This document shows positions 1-7,479 of a DNA stretch of 54,682 nucleotides, one piece after another (the stretch's first letter is position 1; every line of letters starts with the position of its first letter). The translations under genes were made by a program, and so were the position numbers. Source of the stretch: Peptococcaceae bacterium CEB3. GTDB taxonomy: Bacteria > Bacillota > Desulfitobacteriia > Desulfitobacteriales > Desulfitobacteriaceae. The DNA lies in NCBI GenBank assembly GCA_001029295.1, contig LDXJ01000037.1, positions 263 through 54,944 on the forward strand, read 5' to 3'. Under the pieces are notes generated by a model, which was given only the letters and a program-made list of their open reading frames with translations, did no database searches and was not told where the DNA came from.

Positions 1-859
1 CCCGCCCGATTTTGTTGTCAAGGCAATGCTGCAAAATCAAGTGACCGGCTTTGCTCAGGTAGTCGCGCATGAAGTTTTCCCGGTTGTAGGCGATCAACGC
101 CAGTTTATTGGTTTCGCCCTTGATCCCTTGCAGGTCTTTCATTGATTGGAGTCTGGAACGTTCCTTGTTATACCATTGATTGGCTGATTTCAGCCGCTTT
201 CCGTCGATCAAAAACGCGGTTCCGGCGGTACTAACACCGGCTGCCAGGGTATTTACCCCTAGATCCAGAGCTAAAGTTTCCGGCTCCCATACAGGTTGGG
301 CCTTATCCGCTGTTTTATACACAAACTCCGCTTCCAAGAAGCGGGCATGGTGAAGGGGGTTTAGGCGTACCTCACGGAGAGGTTGGTTAGCTATACGATC
401 CGGCACACGAATTTTGATGGCTAAGCCTGGATGCTCCTTCATGAATCGATTGGACATGGGTATCTGAAAATAGCCGTCGTGAACAGTGATCGCATTGGTC
501 GAACAAAGAAGTTGAGAATAGCCGTCCTTGGGTAGATACTTGGGAATCTTGACTTTCTCCGCTGGATATTGCCCCAATGCCGCTTTTGTGCTGAGTGCCA
601 GAAACGATTTCATATTTCCATGCGCACTCTTTAGGATCTGCTGACTGACTCCGGCTTGGAGCAAGTGGTAGTTCTCATTTGTTTTACACTGATGGTAGAG
701 CTTATTGAAGCTCAGCAGTCTTCCCGTCGCAAAGAAGTGTTGGCGCAGGGCGTAGAGAGCGACATTGTAGAGGTTTTTGGCATACCGATGGATCAGACAC
801 AGAATCTCATATTCTGCTTGCGTAAGCCCTTTGATTCGGACTTTTTGGGCAGCAAACAT
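1..859 (-). CDS. tnpB: IS200/IS605-family TnpB nuclease, C-terminus beyond window edge
   Basis: I translated the minus strand from the ATG at 859 and the frame stays open to the window edge, about 286 residues. The N-terminal part has the KVRIKGLTQAEYEIL stretch of TnpB/OrfB, and ALDLGVNTLA near the edge is the first RuvC-like motif with its catalytic Asp. TnpB is an RNA-guided DNA endonuclease that helps IS200/IS605 elements persist. The later RuvC residues, the zinc ribbon, the omega-RNA and the right end would lie outside the window. A truncated tnpA lies 18 bp upstream in the same orientation. Family assignment is firm; whether the whole gene is intact cannot be seen. Confidence 0.9.
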   Translation of the reverse strand, partial: MFAAQKVRIKGLTQAEYEILCLIHRYAKNLYNVALYALRQHFFATGRLLSFNKLYHQCKTNENYHLLQAGVSQQILKSAHGNMKSFLALSTKAALGQYPAEKVKIPKYLPKDGYSQLLCSTNAITVHDGYFQIPMSNRFMKEHPGLAIKIRVPDRIANQPLREVRLNPLHHARFLEAEFVYKTADKAQPVWEPETLALDLGVNTLAAGVSTAGTAFLIDGKRLKSANQWYNKERSRLQSMKDLQGIKGETNKLALIAYNRENFMRDYLSKAGHLILQHCLDNKIGR

Positions 860-877
860 TTCATTTTCACCCCCTCA

Positions 878-1159
878 CTAGTGATCTTGGCATTCTTCGA
901 TGTAATGCCGGATGGTTTCTGCCGAAACATTCCCGGCGGTACCCACGTAATAGCTTGGCGCCCACAAGGTTCCCCGGCCCGTCTTTTGTGCCAGATTTGG
1001 AAACGCCATGAGTACACGCCTTGCCGACCAGCCTTTAAATGCTTTTACGATTTCAGCCGGTGCATATTTAGGCGGCGCAGATACAAACAAGTGAACATGA
1101 TCCGGCATCACTTCCAACGCAATGATTTCCCACTCCTTTTCCAGCCCAAAAGAGTTCAC
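878..1159 (-). pseudogene. tnpA: IS200/IS605 TnpA (Y1 transposase), N-terminally truncated
   Basis: The 93-residue frame has the HUH motif (PDHVHLFV, residues 19-26) and the C-terminal helix with the likely catalytic Tyr (TIRHYIEEC), which mark a Y1 single-strand transposase. Family members are usually 130-150 residues. The first 40 or so residues are missing: upstream of the GTG at 1159 the sequence passes straight into an unrelated hairpin (1163-1200). It is therefore a 5'-truncated remnant, probably inactive, and tnpB could move only with TnpA supplied elsewhere. Confidence 0.85.
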
Positions 1160-1162
1160 AAC

Positions 1163-1200
1163 GTAGGTGAAGGCAACCCGAAGGAGTTGCCTTCACCTAC
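1163..1200 (-). terminator. Perfect 15-bp inverted repeat downstream of the CMD gene
   Basis: GTAGGTGAAGGCAAC and its exact complement flank an 8-base loop. It lies 46 bp past the stop of the minus-strand CMD gene. A different but similarly placed hairpin (6681-6710) follows the second CMD copy, so I read both as transcript ends. There is no U-tract, so it may be an RNA-stabilising hairpin or an IS-end hairpin instead. Confidence 0.45.
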
Positions 1201-1245
1201 CCGGAATCCCCGTGAAAATCGTAAATACTATGCCTAGCGTAAATG

Positions 1246-1623
1246 CTATGGTTGAGGAAAGATGCGAAGCCCAGTGTTGACTCGGTTCATGCCTGTTGAA
1301 GCATCGATGACGGCTATCATTTCGAGGAGTTCTTCCTCGCTGACCCCCATGTTTTTCAGCTGTTGGGTGTGCGAAGTGATGCACATGTCGGAGCCGTTGT
1401 TGATGGAGGTTGTGAGAGCGATGAAGAATTTTGTCTTAGCGTCCAGTTTGCCAGGCGCCATGACAACCTGCATTTTTTCCAGGGTGGCTTTCATATAAGC
1501 CGGGAAATTTGCCAGAGCGCGGAAAGTCGGTGGGACCATTCCTTTGTCTTGTTCGAGGTGCTTGAACATTCCTTGAACTTCAGGTGATGCTTCCTGATCT
1601 TGAATGAGTTTGACCGTTGGCAT
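1246..1623 (-). CDS. Carboxymuconolactone decarboxylase (AhpD-like) family protein, copy 1
   Basis: A 125-residue protein of the CMD/AhpD-like fold. I start it at MPTVKLIQ because GGGAGGAT lies just upstream; the longer open frame has no such site. In AhpD the active site is CxxCxxxH. Here it reads GSDMCITSH, so the second Cys and the His remain but the first Cys is Ser. AhpD-type disulfide chemistry is therefore unlikely, and a one-Cys peroxidase or other role is possible. A diverged, 5'-truncated paralogue sits at 6727-7069. Substrate unknown. Confidence 0.85.
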   Translation of the reverse strand: MPTVKLIQDQEASPEVQGMFKHLEQDKGMVPPTFRALANFPAYMKATLEKMQVVMAPGKLDAKTKFFIALTTSINNGSDMCITSHTQQLKNMGVSEEELLEMIAVIDASTGMNRVNTGLRIFPQP

Positions 1624-1714
1624 GTCAAAAATCCTCCCTTTGTGTGGATAGTTTGCCCTCGAAACAGAGAGAAGGTCCATCCACGAATTAGAATATGATT
1701 ATATTCCCATAGAT

Positions 1715-1743
1715 ATTGTACACCTAAAAATTACTTGTTACAA
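1715..1743 (-). promoter_or_regulatory. Sigma-A-type promoter for the CMD gene
   Basis: On the minus strand TTGTAA (1738-1743) and TACAAT (1715-1720) are 17 bp apart, about 90 bp before the CMD start. An 11-nt dyad, CTTGTTACAAG, overlaps the -35 box and could be an operator. Confidence 0.5.
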
Positions 1744-1899
1744 GGACCAAAAGAAAAAAAGGTTCAATTGGATCATGGTTTAGTTGGGGACCTAAAGTGA
1801 AAGTGATAGGGGGAAAGAGATAGGGTATGAGGGATAGAGTAATGAGCTGAAACGTGGTATGATAATATTAGAAAGAAAAAATTAGGGGAGTGGTCCGCT

Positions 1900-2001
1900 G
1901 TGAAAGTCAAAATCCTGGGATCCGGTTGTTCCACCTGTGCCAAATTGGAAAAGGTGGTTCGCTAAGCTATCGAGGACTTGGGGGTTGAAATTGAGGTATA
2001 A
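1900..2001 (+). pseudogene. Remnant of a small thioredoxin-like (CSTC) redox protein
   Basis: A GTG start with a good RBS (TAGGGGAG) opens VKVKILGSGCSTCAKLEKVV, the N-terminus of the 75-80 residue glutaredoxin-like redox-active disulfide family. The frame hits TAA at 1963, continues as AIEDLGVEIEV, and hits a second TAA at 1999 before merging into the leader of the DGC gene. Both stops lie where the family usually has a charged residue. Trx-like/DGC neighbours are common in metal- or sulfur-related operons, so this looks like a decayed first gene of a two-gene operon. Confidence 0.75.
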
Positions 2002-2019
2002 ATTCAAGGTGGAGTAGGA

Positions 2020-2379
2020 ATGGGGGTAGTTATGAATATTGGGATTTTCCCTTGCCAAGGCCGTTGTAATGTTAGTATGATGACAAAAACTGTGGCTGAG
2101 TTTTTCGTTGACGACGAAATAATTCGCGTACTGCCGAATTTGAGTTTACCTCTTGATAACGAAAGTGGTGTTAGCGAAAAGTATATTGCCTTAAATGGCT
2201 GTCCGGCTAAATGTGCTTCTAAGGAATTTGAGCTTGCTGGAATAAAACCGGATGAAGAAGTAGTCATTACCAAGGATTTTGATCCGAAAAATAACGAGAA
2301 ATATGAAGTGTTATTAAATATTGATGAAGAGGTAAACTTAGTACAGGAAACAATCGGTAGATTATTAGATGGACATTGA
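2020..2379 (+). CDS. DGC-domain putative zinc-binding protein
   Basis: 119 residues (or 115 from the ATG at 2032). The pattern is that of pfam08859: a first Cys pair in FPCQGRCN and a second set in LNGCPAKCASK, which takes the place of the family's DGC triad (Asn for Asp). The family is thought to bind metal; its biochemical role is not established. GGTGGAG precedes the first ATG. It follows a dead thioredoxin-like gene. Three more DGC proteins occur in the 17-19 kb cluster, so this organism uses the fold repeatedly. Confidence 0.8.
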   Translation: MGVVMNIGIFPCQGRCNVSMMTKTVAEFFVDDEIIRVLPNLSLPLDNESGVSEKYIALNGCPAKCASKEFELAGIKPDEEVVITKDFDPKNNEKYEVLLNIDEEVNLVQETIGRLLDGH

Positions 2380-2430
2380 TGGACATGATATCTTTTAATT
2401 GTTCCCGCCTATTCAACGGGTACGAAAAAA

Positions 2431-2495
2431 TTGTCAGCCCAATGTTCCAGCGTGCGCCGGGGAAAATGTACTTATTGATCCAGGAATTCGTGTCT
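2431..2495 (-). pseudogene. 65-bp fossil of a cfa-like gene with an internal deletion
   Basis: Bases 2431-2456 match 9391-9416 and bases 2457-2495 match 9511-9549 inside the intact cfa gene, in the same orientation, with the 94 bp in between missing. No reading frame survives. It marks a lost paralogue or a recombination scrap in the intergenic space before the Uma2 gene. Confidence 0.8.
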
Positions 2496-2560
2496 TAGAC
2501 TCTGAGATGAAATTCAAGCAAATTTCTGGTATAATCTGAGAGTAAGGGAGGGCTGGACTT

Positions 2561-3139
2561 ATGCCATTAGCACAAGAAAAAGGTAACTATTCTTACGCCG
2601 ATTATCTCACGTGGCCGGAAGATGAACGATGGGAGATCATTGACGGCATAGCCTATCTGCAAGCTGCTCCGTCTTCTACTCACCAAGAGATATTAGGAGG
2701 ACTTTTTGCCCAGTTTCATCATTATCTTTCGGGCAAACCCTGCAAAGTCTATCCTGGGCCGTTTTGCGTAAGGTTAACGCAGGATGACGTAAAGATAAAT
2801 GAAGACATTAAAAAGGTTGTTGAGCCGGATATTACGATAGTGTGTGACATATCTAAAATTGATGAAAGAGGATGCAAGGGTGCTCCTGATATAATCGTTG
2901 AAATCATCTCACCATCCTCGATTAAAATGGACAGGTTTATAAAGTTTAACAGTTATGAAAAAGCAGGGGTTAGAGAGTATTGGATTGTTGAACCTGAGGG
3001 CAAGATTGTAAATGTATTCCTATTGCAAGATGACCAAAGATATGGACGGCCAGAAACATATATAGAGGATGACGAAATAAAGGTATCTATTCTTACCGAT
3101 CTCAGGATAGATTTAAAACCAGTGTTTCAAGGCATTTGA
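2561..3139 (+). CDS. Uma2-family (DUF820) PD-(D/E)XK endonuclease-like protein
   Basis: 192 residues, the usual Uma2 length. The N-terminus (YSYADYLTWPEDERWEIIDG) carries the family Glu/Asp, and the nuclease-like core is VVEPDITIVCD followed by GAPDIIVEIISPSS, giving D...ExI. The end has YWIVEPE. These proteins have a restriction-endonuclease fold and are abundant in cyanobacteria, Chloroflexota and some Clostridia; their biological role is unresolved. GGAGGG lies upstream of the ATG. It is a lone gene, convergent with the CDF exporter. Confidence 0.88.
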   Translation: MPLAQEKGNYSYADYLTWPEDERWEIIDGIAYLQAAPSSTHQEILGGLFAQFHHYLSGKPCKVYPGPFCVRLTQDDVKINEDIKKVVEPDITIVCDISKIDERGCKGAPDIIVEIISPSSIKMDRFIKFNSYEKAGVREYWIVEPEGKIVNVFLLQDDQRYGRPETYIEDDEIKVSILTDLRIDLKPVFQGI

Positions 3140-3244
3140 CGCTCACGCTCAGAATGAGTGAGCGGCTGTCAACGAAGGATGTCGTACGCCCTAGGCCCAA
3201 GGTTGGGAATTGGGATAACCGTCTTTCTGATTAGCTCAGAAAGC

Positions 3245-4426
3245 TTAAACATCGGATTTAGGAGGTTGAGTCTCATGATCGTCCAGTGACCTTTGCCAGA
3301 GCGCATCCTGGCAGAGCAGAGACGTACAGGGACATTGGGCGGTTTCCAACTCGATTGTGGCATGGGAAATATTAAAGGTTTGATGGAGATAGGATTTTAT
3401 TTGCCCGATTAACTGTAAGCCCGAGGAGAGAGAACTACGGGGTTCAATGACCAGGTGGCAGCTAAGGGCTATCCGTTCGGGTGTGACGCTCCAGACGTGA
3501 AGGTCATGCAGACTACAGACTCCCGGCAAAGTCTTGACGTATTCCAAAAGTGGCTCGGCCTGGAAATCAACCGGTGTTCCCTCCATAAGAATGTGGAGGG
3601 TTTCTTTGACGATCTTCCAGGCTCCCCAGGCGACGAGAAAAGCGATGAGCACGGATATGATGGGGTCGATAATGTACCAATGCGTAAACTGCATGATCAC
3701 GCCGCCAAGGATAACCCCGGCTGAGGCGGCGGCATCCCCCAAGACATGCAACAGGGCAGAGCGGACGTTCAGGTTGCCCTCACCCCCGCGGAACCCCAAG
3801 GCAATACCCAAATTGACCAGTATGCCGACGCCGGCGCTGATGTACATGATCGTGCTTTGCACGGGTTCAGGATGCTGCAGGCGCTGGAATGCTTCAACCA
3901 GAATGATGAGGGCAATGACGATCAAGGTTACGGCATTGGCCAGAGCAGCCAGGATGCCCGTGCGGTGATAGCCGAAGGTGTGCTCCAGGGTGGGTGATTT
4001 CTGCGCTTGAACCGCTGCGAACCAGGCGAGGCCTAAGGCTGCGACATCCGTGAGGACATGGCCGGCATCGCTGAGAAGGGCCAAGCTATTGGCCAGGCTG
4101 CCGCCGACAACCTCTACGGCCAGAATGACCAGGGTGGCCCAAAAGGCCCATTTTAGCCGTTCTCCACTTGCGTGAACATGCCCGCCGAGTCCCCCGTGAT
4201 TGTGGCTGTGGTTATGGTCGTGATCGTGGTCGTGGTTATGATCGTGGTCGTGGTTATGATCGTGGTCGTGGTTATGATCGTGGTCGTGGTTATGATCGTG
4301 GTCGTGGTCGTGGTCGTGGTCGTGATCGTGATCGTGGTCGTGATCGCGGTCGTGGTTATGATCATGATCATGGATGTTGGCATTTTGGTTATGAGTTGGA
4401 AACGGAATCGGTTTCTTTTCAGACAT
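3245..4426 (-). CDS. Cation diffusion facilitator (zinc/cobalt exporter) with long His/Asp-rich N-tail
   Basis: 393 residues. After residue 85 it is a standard CDF protein: about six membrane helices with HxxxD metal-site motifs (LLSDAGHVLTDVAALG and LHVLGDAAASAG), then a cytoplasmic domain (LLEYVKTLPGVCSLHDLHVW). These proteins export Zn2+, Co2+ or Cd2+ by proton antiport. Residues 18-80 are almost pure His/Asp/Asn, coded by a tandem repeat, far longer than the usual His loop, and probably buffer zinc. It ends with a Cys motif (CPCTSLLC). The RBS GAGGGGTG supports this start. Confidence 0.93.
   Translation of the reverse strand: MSEKKPIPFPTHNQNANIHDHDHNHDRDHDHDHDHDHDHDHDHDHNHDHDHNHDHDHNHDHDHNHDHDHDHNHSHNHGGLGGHVHASGERLKWAFWATLVILAVEVVGGSLANSLALLSDAGHVLTDVAALGLAWFAAVQAQKSPTLEHTFGYHRTGILAALANAVTLIVIALIILVEAFQRLQHPEPVQSTIMYISAGVGILVNLGIALGFRGGEGNLNVRSALLHVLGDAAASAGVILGGVIMQFTHWYIIDPIISVLIAFLVAWGAWKIVKETLHILMEGTPVDFQAEPLLEYVKTLPGVCSLHDLHVWSVTPERIALSCHLVIEPRSSLSSGLQLIGQIKSYLHQTFNISHATIELETAQCPCTSLLCQDALWQRSLDDHETQPPKSDV
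4198..4372 (-). repeat. Short tandem repeat encoding the His/Asp tail of the CDF exporter
   Basis: A nearly uninterrupted array of GTGGTC/GATCGT hexamers in which an 18-bp higher-order unit (GATCGTGGTCGTGGTTAT) recurs at least four times. The unit is three times six bases, so copy changes keep frame and should vary tail length between strains. It also opens spurious Gly/Arg-rich and Val-rich frames on the other strand. Confidence 0.95.
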
Positions 4427-4441
4427 TTTAAAGCACCCCTC

Positions 4442-5395
4442 TCAGTTCATTTCCCATTTTGGACAGCGACCGCCCCAGCGGCCGACGACTTCTGCGCCCA
4501 TTCGGATTTCAACAATTTCGCAGTTGTTAGAGCAACCAGAGCAATCAAAACTTTTACCATGAAAGATCTCCTCAGCAACCCCGAAGCCCTTAAACTTGGT
4601 GGAACCGGTGTGGGCAACTTGTTCTTTGGCTAGGAGGGCGGCTCCAACTGCTCCCATCACATTGAAATACTTCGGGACGATGGCCTCGGTAGCCAGCGCG
4701 TTTTCGAAAGCTTTTTTGATTCCAAGGTTGGCGGCAACGCCGCCCTGGAAAACAACCGTCGCTAGAATTTCCTTGCCTTTGCCGACATTATTTAAATAAT
4801 TACGTACCAATGCCTCACATAAACCTCGGATGATGTCTTCTTTAGAGTGTCCCATCTGCTGTTTGTGAATCATGTCAGACTCGGCAAATACGGTGCACCG
4901 TCCCGCAATGCGCACTTGAGTCTTGGATTGAAGGGCAAGGCCTCCGAACTGCTCGATGGGTATCATTAAACGAGATGCCTGCTGATCAAGAAAGGAGCCT
5001 GTCCCGGCGGCACAAACCGAGTTCATGGCGAAATCTGTAACGATGCCATCACGCAGCAAAATAATTTTAGAATCCTGACCCCCGATTTCCAAGATCGTGC
5101 GGACTCCGGGAACCATGGTTAAAGCGGCGACAGCGTGCGCCGTAATTTCATTTTTAACGGTGTCTGCTCCCAGAACTGCACCGGCTAATTGACGGCCACT
5201 GCCAGTAGCGCCGACTCCGAGAATCTGAATATCTTGGGGCAGATCGTTGATGATGATCTGCATTCCGTCCTGGATAGCTTTAATGGGCTGCCCGTTGGTG
5301 CGTAAATAGAGGCTGGCCTGAACCTCATTGGCTTGATCGAGTACAACAAGATTTGTACTCACACTGCCGACATCAATCCCCAGATACCCTTGCAT
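4442..5395 (-). CDS. 2-hydroxyacyl-CoA dehydratase activase (BadF/HgdC-type ATPase)
   Basis: 317 residues of the actin/Hsp70-fold activases that use ATP to push an electron from a 4Fe-4S cluster into a CoA-ester dehydratase. Seen are the phosphate-1 loop (YLGIDVGSVSTNLVV), the cluster-binding region with CAAGTGSFLDQQA and IAGRCTVFAESDMIH, and the adenosine motif VVFQGGVAANLGI. An extra C-terminal tail has CSGCSNNC and GGRC, which could hold a second metal site. Its start overlaps the 3' end of the dehydratase frame by 23 bp, so the two were coupled. That partner is now broken. Confidence 0.9.
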   Translation of the reverse strand: MQGYLGIDVGSVSTNLVVLDQANEVQASLYLRTNGQPIKAIQDGMQIIINDLPQDIQILGVGATGSGRQLAGAVLGADTVKNEITAHAVAALTMVPGVRTILEIGGQDSKIILLRDGIVTDFAMNSVCAAGTGSFLDQQASRLMIPIEQFGGLALQSKTQVRIAGRCTVFAESDMIHKQQMGHSKEDIIRGLCEALVRNYLNNVGKGKEILATVVFQGGVAANLGIKKAFENALATEAIVPKYFNVMGAVGAALLAKEQVAHTGSTKFKGFGVAEEIFHGKSFDCSGCSNNCEIVEIRMGAEVVGRWGGRCPKWEMN

Positions 5396-6418
5396 AGTTT
5401 ACTCCTTCCTCAAGTGCGATTTGGCACTTGTTTTTTCGTTCCACCATATCGACAAATGCTTCCAAACGTGTTTGAACTCCGGCTTTAGCGGTTTGTTCGT
5501 CTAAAAAGAAGGTAAGGACCGGAATTCCCGTGTCATGGGTGATGCGGGGCATGATTGCTTTGCTCACGATTTCGGGAATGCAGGCAAACGGGGCTAACTG
5601 AATAATTCCATCAAATCCTTGTTCAGCATACATTACCGTATGGCCGATGCTTTCCTGAGCATGCCCTCCGATTTCCACTCCCAGATAGGGTCTAGCATAG
5701 TTTCAGAAATTATCTTTGTGACCAAAGGTATTTGCTCGCGTCCAGCCTGTGAGATAGATCGAGCGGTCCACCTCTACGCCAAGATTTCCGAGCATTTCTT
5801 CAATTTCCAAGTTGATAGCCGGTTCCAAAACGACATAAATCTCACCGACAATGCCCACGCGTACTACCTTCCGCCCGGCGTCTTGGGGAACGTTTTCTAG
5901 GACCAGCAGCCCTTCTCGCTCTGCCTCGACTACCCCGGACAGTGTTTCGGCTTTTCTAATCCATTCTATTCCTTGTTGGAAAGCCTTGGTTGTGTCATCA
6001 CGTTTCAATTCGCGCGGGCGCACTTTGTGGCTGAGGCGCTCTAAGTTGTCGAGGGCTTGTAACTTGCGCCAGTAAAAACGCACCAGCTGAATGATGGACA
6101 AGGGGGATAGCCGAGCTGAATTAACGCGGTTAACTTTTTTAATGAAGTCAATTGGCTTTTGGTAAATCGAATCAAAAACAATCACTTCAATGTCTTTGCC
6201 GATACTGCGCATAATTCGTTCCGAGAGTTCTCCATAGTGGCCTGCCCGACAGGGCCCGTTTCCGCCTGATGTTACCACCACCTCAGCTCCGCGCTCTGCG
6301 GCTTCCAGATAGGAGCCAAGCAAGACTTTGAACCTAGTGCTTCAAAAAAAGTTCGCCAGGCCGGATAATAAATGTAGTAGAAAAAGGCTCGGGGTATGCC
6401 AATGCGCTGTTTATCCAT
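5373..6418 (-). pseudogene. 2-hydroxyacyl-CoA dehydratase subunit (HgdB-like), decayed
   Basis: Three pieces align to one gene. MDKQRIGIPRAFFYYIYYPA (from 6418) is the typical N-terminus but runs off frame and stops at 6272. The next frame resumes at VLLGSYLEAAERGAEV with SGGNGPCRAGHYGE, so roughly 40 residues, including a usual Cys region, were deleted with a frameshift. The frame reaches an in-frame TGA at 5703-5705 and continues unchanged as NYARPYLGVEIGGHAQESIG to 5373. Such proteins hold a 4Fe-4S cluster for dehydration or a related reduction. The TGA is at a variable position, so nonsense is more likely than selenocysteine. Confidence 0.8.
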
Positions 6419-6540
6419 AGAAAAGCCTCCATAAGCTAACAATTAAGCTAACAATTAAGTGAACGTTTGAATGTATGATTAAAAAATGAACTATCCGGTG
6501 CTGTCGGAGTCTGAACGGAGGTGGGCACTGTGCTGTAGGA

Positions 6541-6648
6541 TTATTTAATAAGTATGTATGCTAATATTATAATAGTCGCACCGACGGCAATGCTGGAGAG
6601 AATGTATTTCTTCCCGGTAGGGGATGCTTGCAGGGTTTGATTGGACAT
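6541..6648 (-). CDS. 35-residue single-pass membrane microprotein
   Basis: The frame runs ATG to TAA with an excellent RBS (TAAGGAGGA, 8 bp before the ATG). It has a short polar N-terminus (MSNQTLQASPTGKK) and one hydrophobic helix (YILSSIAVGATIIILAYILI) ending in Lys. I do not recognise a family. It lies between the second CMD copy and the dead dehydratase on the same strand, so it may have been part of their operon. The RBS and clean TM composition are the main evidence that it is real. Confidence 0.6.
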   Translation of the reverse strand: MSNQTLQASPTGKKYILSSIAVGATIIILAYILIK

Positions 6649-6680
6649 GGCAAATTTCCTCCTTATACGCCCGAGGGCAG

Positions 6681-6710
6681 GCGTAGGCAACTCAATAGAG
6701 TTGCCTACGC
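6681..6710 (-). terminator. Perfect 13-bp hairpin downstream of CMD copy 2
   Basis: GCGTAGGCAACTC pairs with its exact complement across a 4-base loop, 16 bp after the CMD stop. No U-tract follows. Position relative to the gene mirrors the hairpin after CMD copy 1, although the stem sequence differs. Confidence 0.5.
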
Positions 6711-6726
6711 TGTCTGGGATGATGGA

Positions 6727-7069
6727 TTACTCTTGCGGGAAGAGTCGCAGGCCGGTGTTGACCCGGTTCATCCCGCTGGAAGCAGCGATGACGGCAATCA
6801 TCTCCAGGAGTTCTTCATCGGTGACTCCCATGCTCTTCAGTTGTTTGGTGTGTGAGGCGACGCACATGTCTGAGCCGTTGTTCACGGAGGTAGTCAAGGC
6901 GATCAAGAATTTGGTCTTAGCATCCAGCTTGCCGGGAGCCATGGCGACATGCATTTGTTCTAGGGTAGCTTTCATGTAGTCCGGGGAAATGGCTAGGGCC
7001 CGGAAAGTTGGTGGAACCATTCCTTTGTCTTGTTCGAGATGTTTGAACATTCCTTGGACTTCGGGGGAA
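6727..7069 (-). pseudogene. CMD family protein, copy 2, 5'-truncated at a deletion junction
   Basis: From MFKHLEQDKGMVPPTFRALA to the end it is colinear and highly similar to copy 1, including a one-Cys active site (GSDMCVASH). Upstream only LASPEVQG of the N-terminal segment survives; then the sequence becomes the antisense of a molybdopterin oxidoreductase tail. The native start and RBS are gone. An internal ATG (7050) could still give a 107-residue product. Confidence 0.75.
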
Positions 7070-7467
7070 GCGAGTTTAATTTCATTTATGGAAAAACGCC
7101 GACGGTTTCCTATGCTTCAACCAACTCAAATAACCCCATTCTTATGGCCCTTTCAATGGCCAAGGAAGAGGAATACATGGGTCTTTGGCTCCATCCGCAG
7201 AAAGCAACGCTTCTCAATATTAAGACCGGAGATGACGTGACGCTGGAAAACTGCCAGAGTGGTCAGAAGGCCGGGATTAAAGCGTTTGTCACCGAAATGG
7301 TTCGTCCGGATACCGTATTTATGTCGTCCTCTTTTGGCACGGAGAATCCGCTCTTGAAAAACAGCGCGGGCAGAGGCACTGCCCTCAACAAAATTGTTCC
7401 CTATGCGGTGGAACCGATGGTAAGCGGTTTTCGTTCCCAGGAATTCACCGTTAGGGTTACAAAATAG
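7070..7467 (+). pseudogene. C-terminal fragment of a molybdopterin oxidoreductase (PsrA/PhsA type)
   Basis: From about 7070 the frame reads FNFIYGKTPTVSYASTNSNN, then LWLHPQKATLLNIKTGDDV and VRPDTVFMSSSFG. This is the molybdopterin-dinucleotide-binding C-terminal domain of polysulfide/thiosulfate/arsenate-type reductases, ending in a normal stop. The 600 or so residues with the signal peptide, 4Fe-4S site and molybdenum ligand are absent. The left edge abuts the truncated CMD copy. The following Fe-S gene confirms a former PsrABC-like operon. Confidence 0.8.
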
Positions 7468-7479
7468 GGAGGAAAGCAG

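Noticed and set aside
656-1237. 193-residue plus-strand open frame
   Set aside because: It lies antisense to TnpB and TnpA, has no family features and no RBS; the minus-strand frames have clear transposase motifs.
1963-2001. TAA codons in the thioredoxin-like gene as recoding
   Set aside because: Only UGA is a Sec signal and UAA is not known to be recoded in such bacteria; a pseudogene is simpler.
4168-4633. Gly/Arg-rich and Val-rich plus-strand frames
   Set aside because: They are readings of the His/Asp repeat on the wrong strand of the CDF exporter.
5703-5705. Second selenoprotein in the dehydratase
   Set aside because: The position is not a conserved Cys and the gene has another frameshift/deletion, so nonsense decay is preferred; kept as a finding to test.
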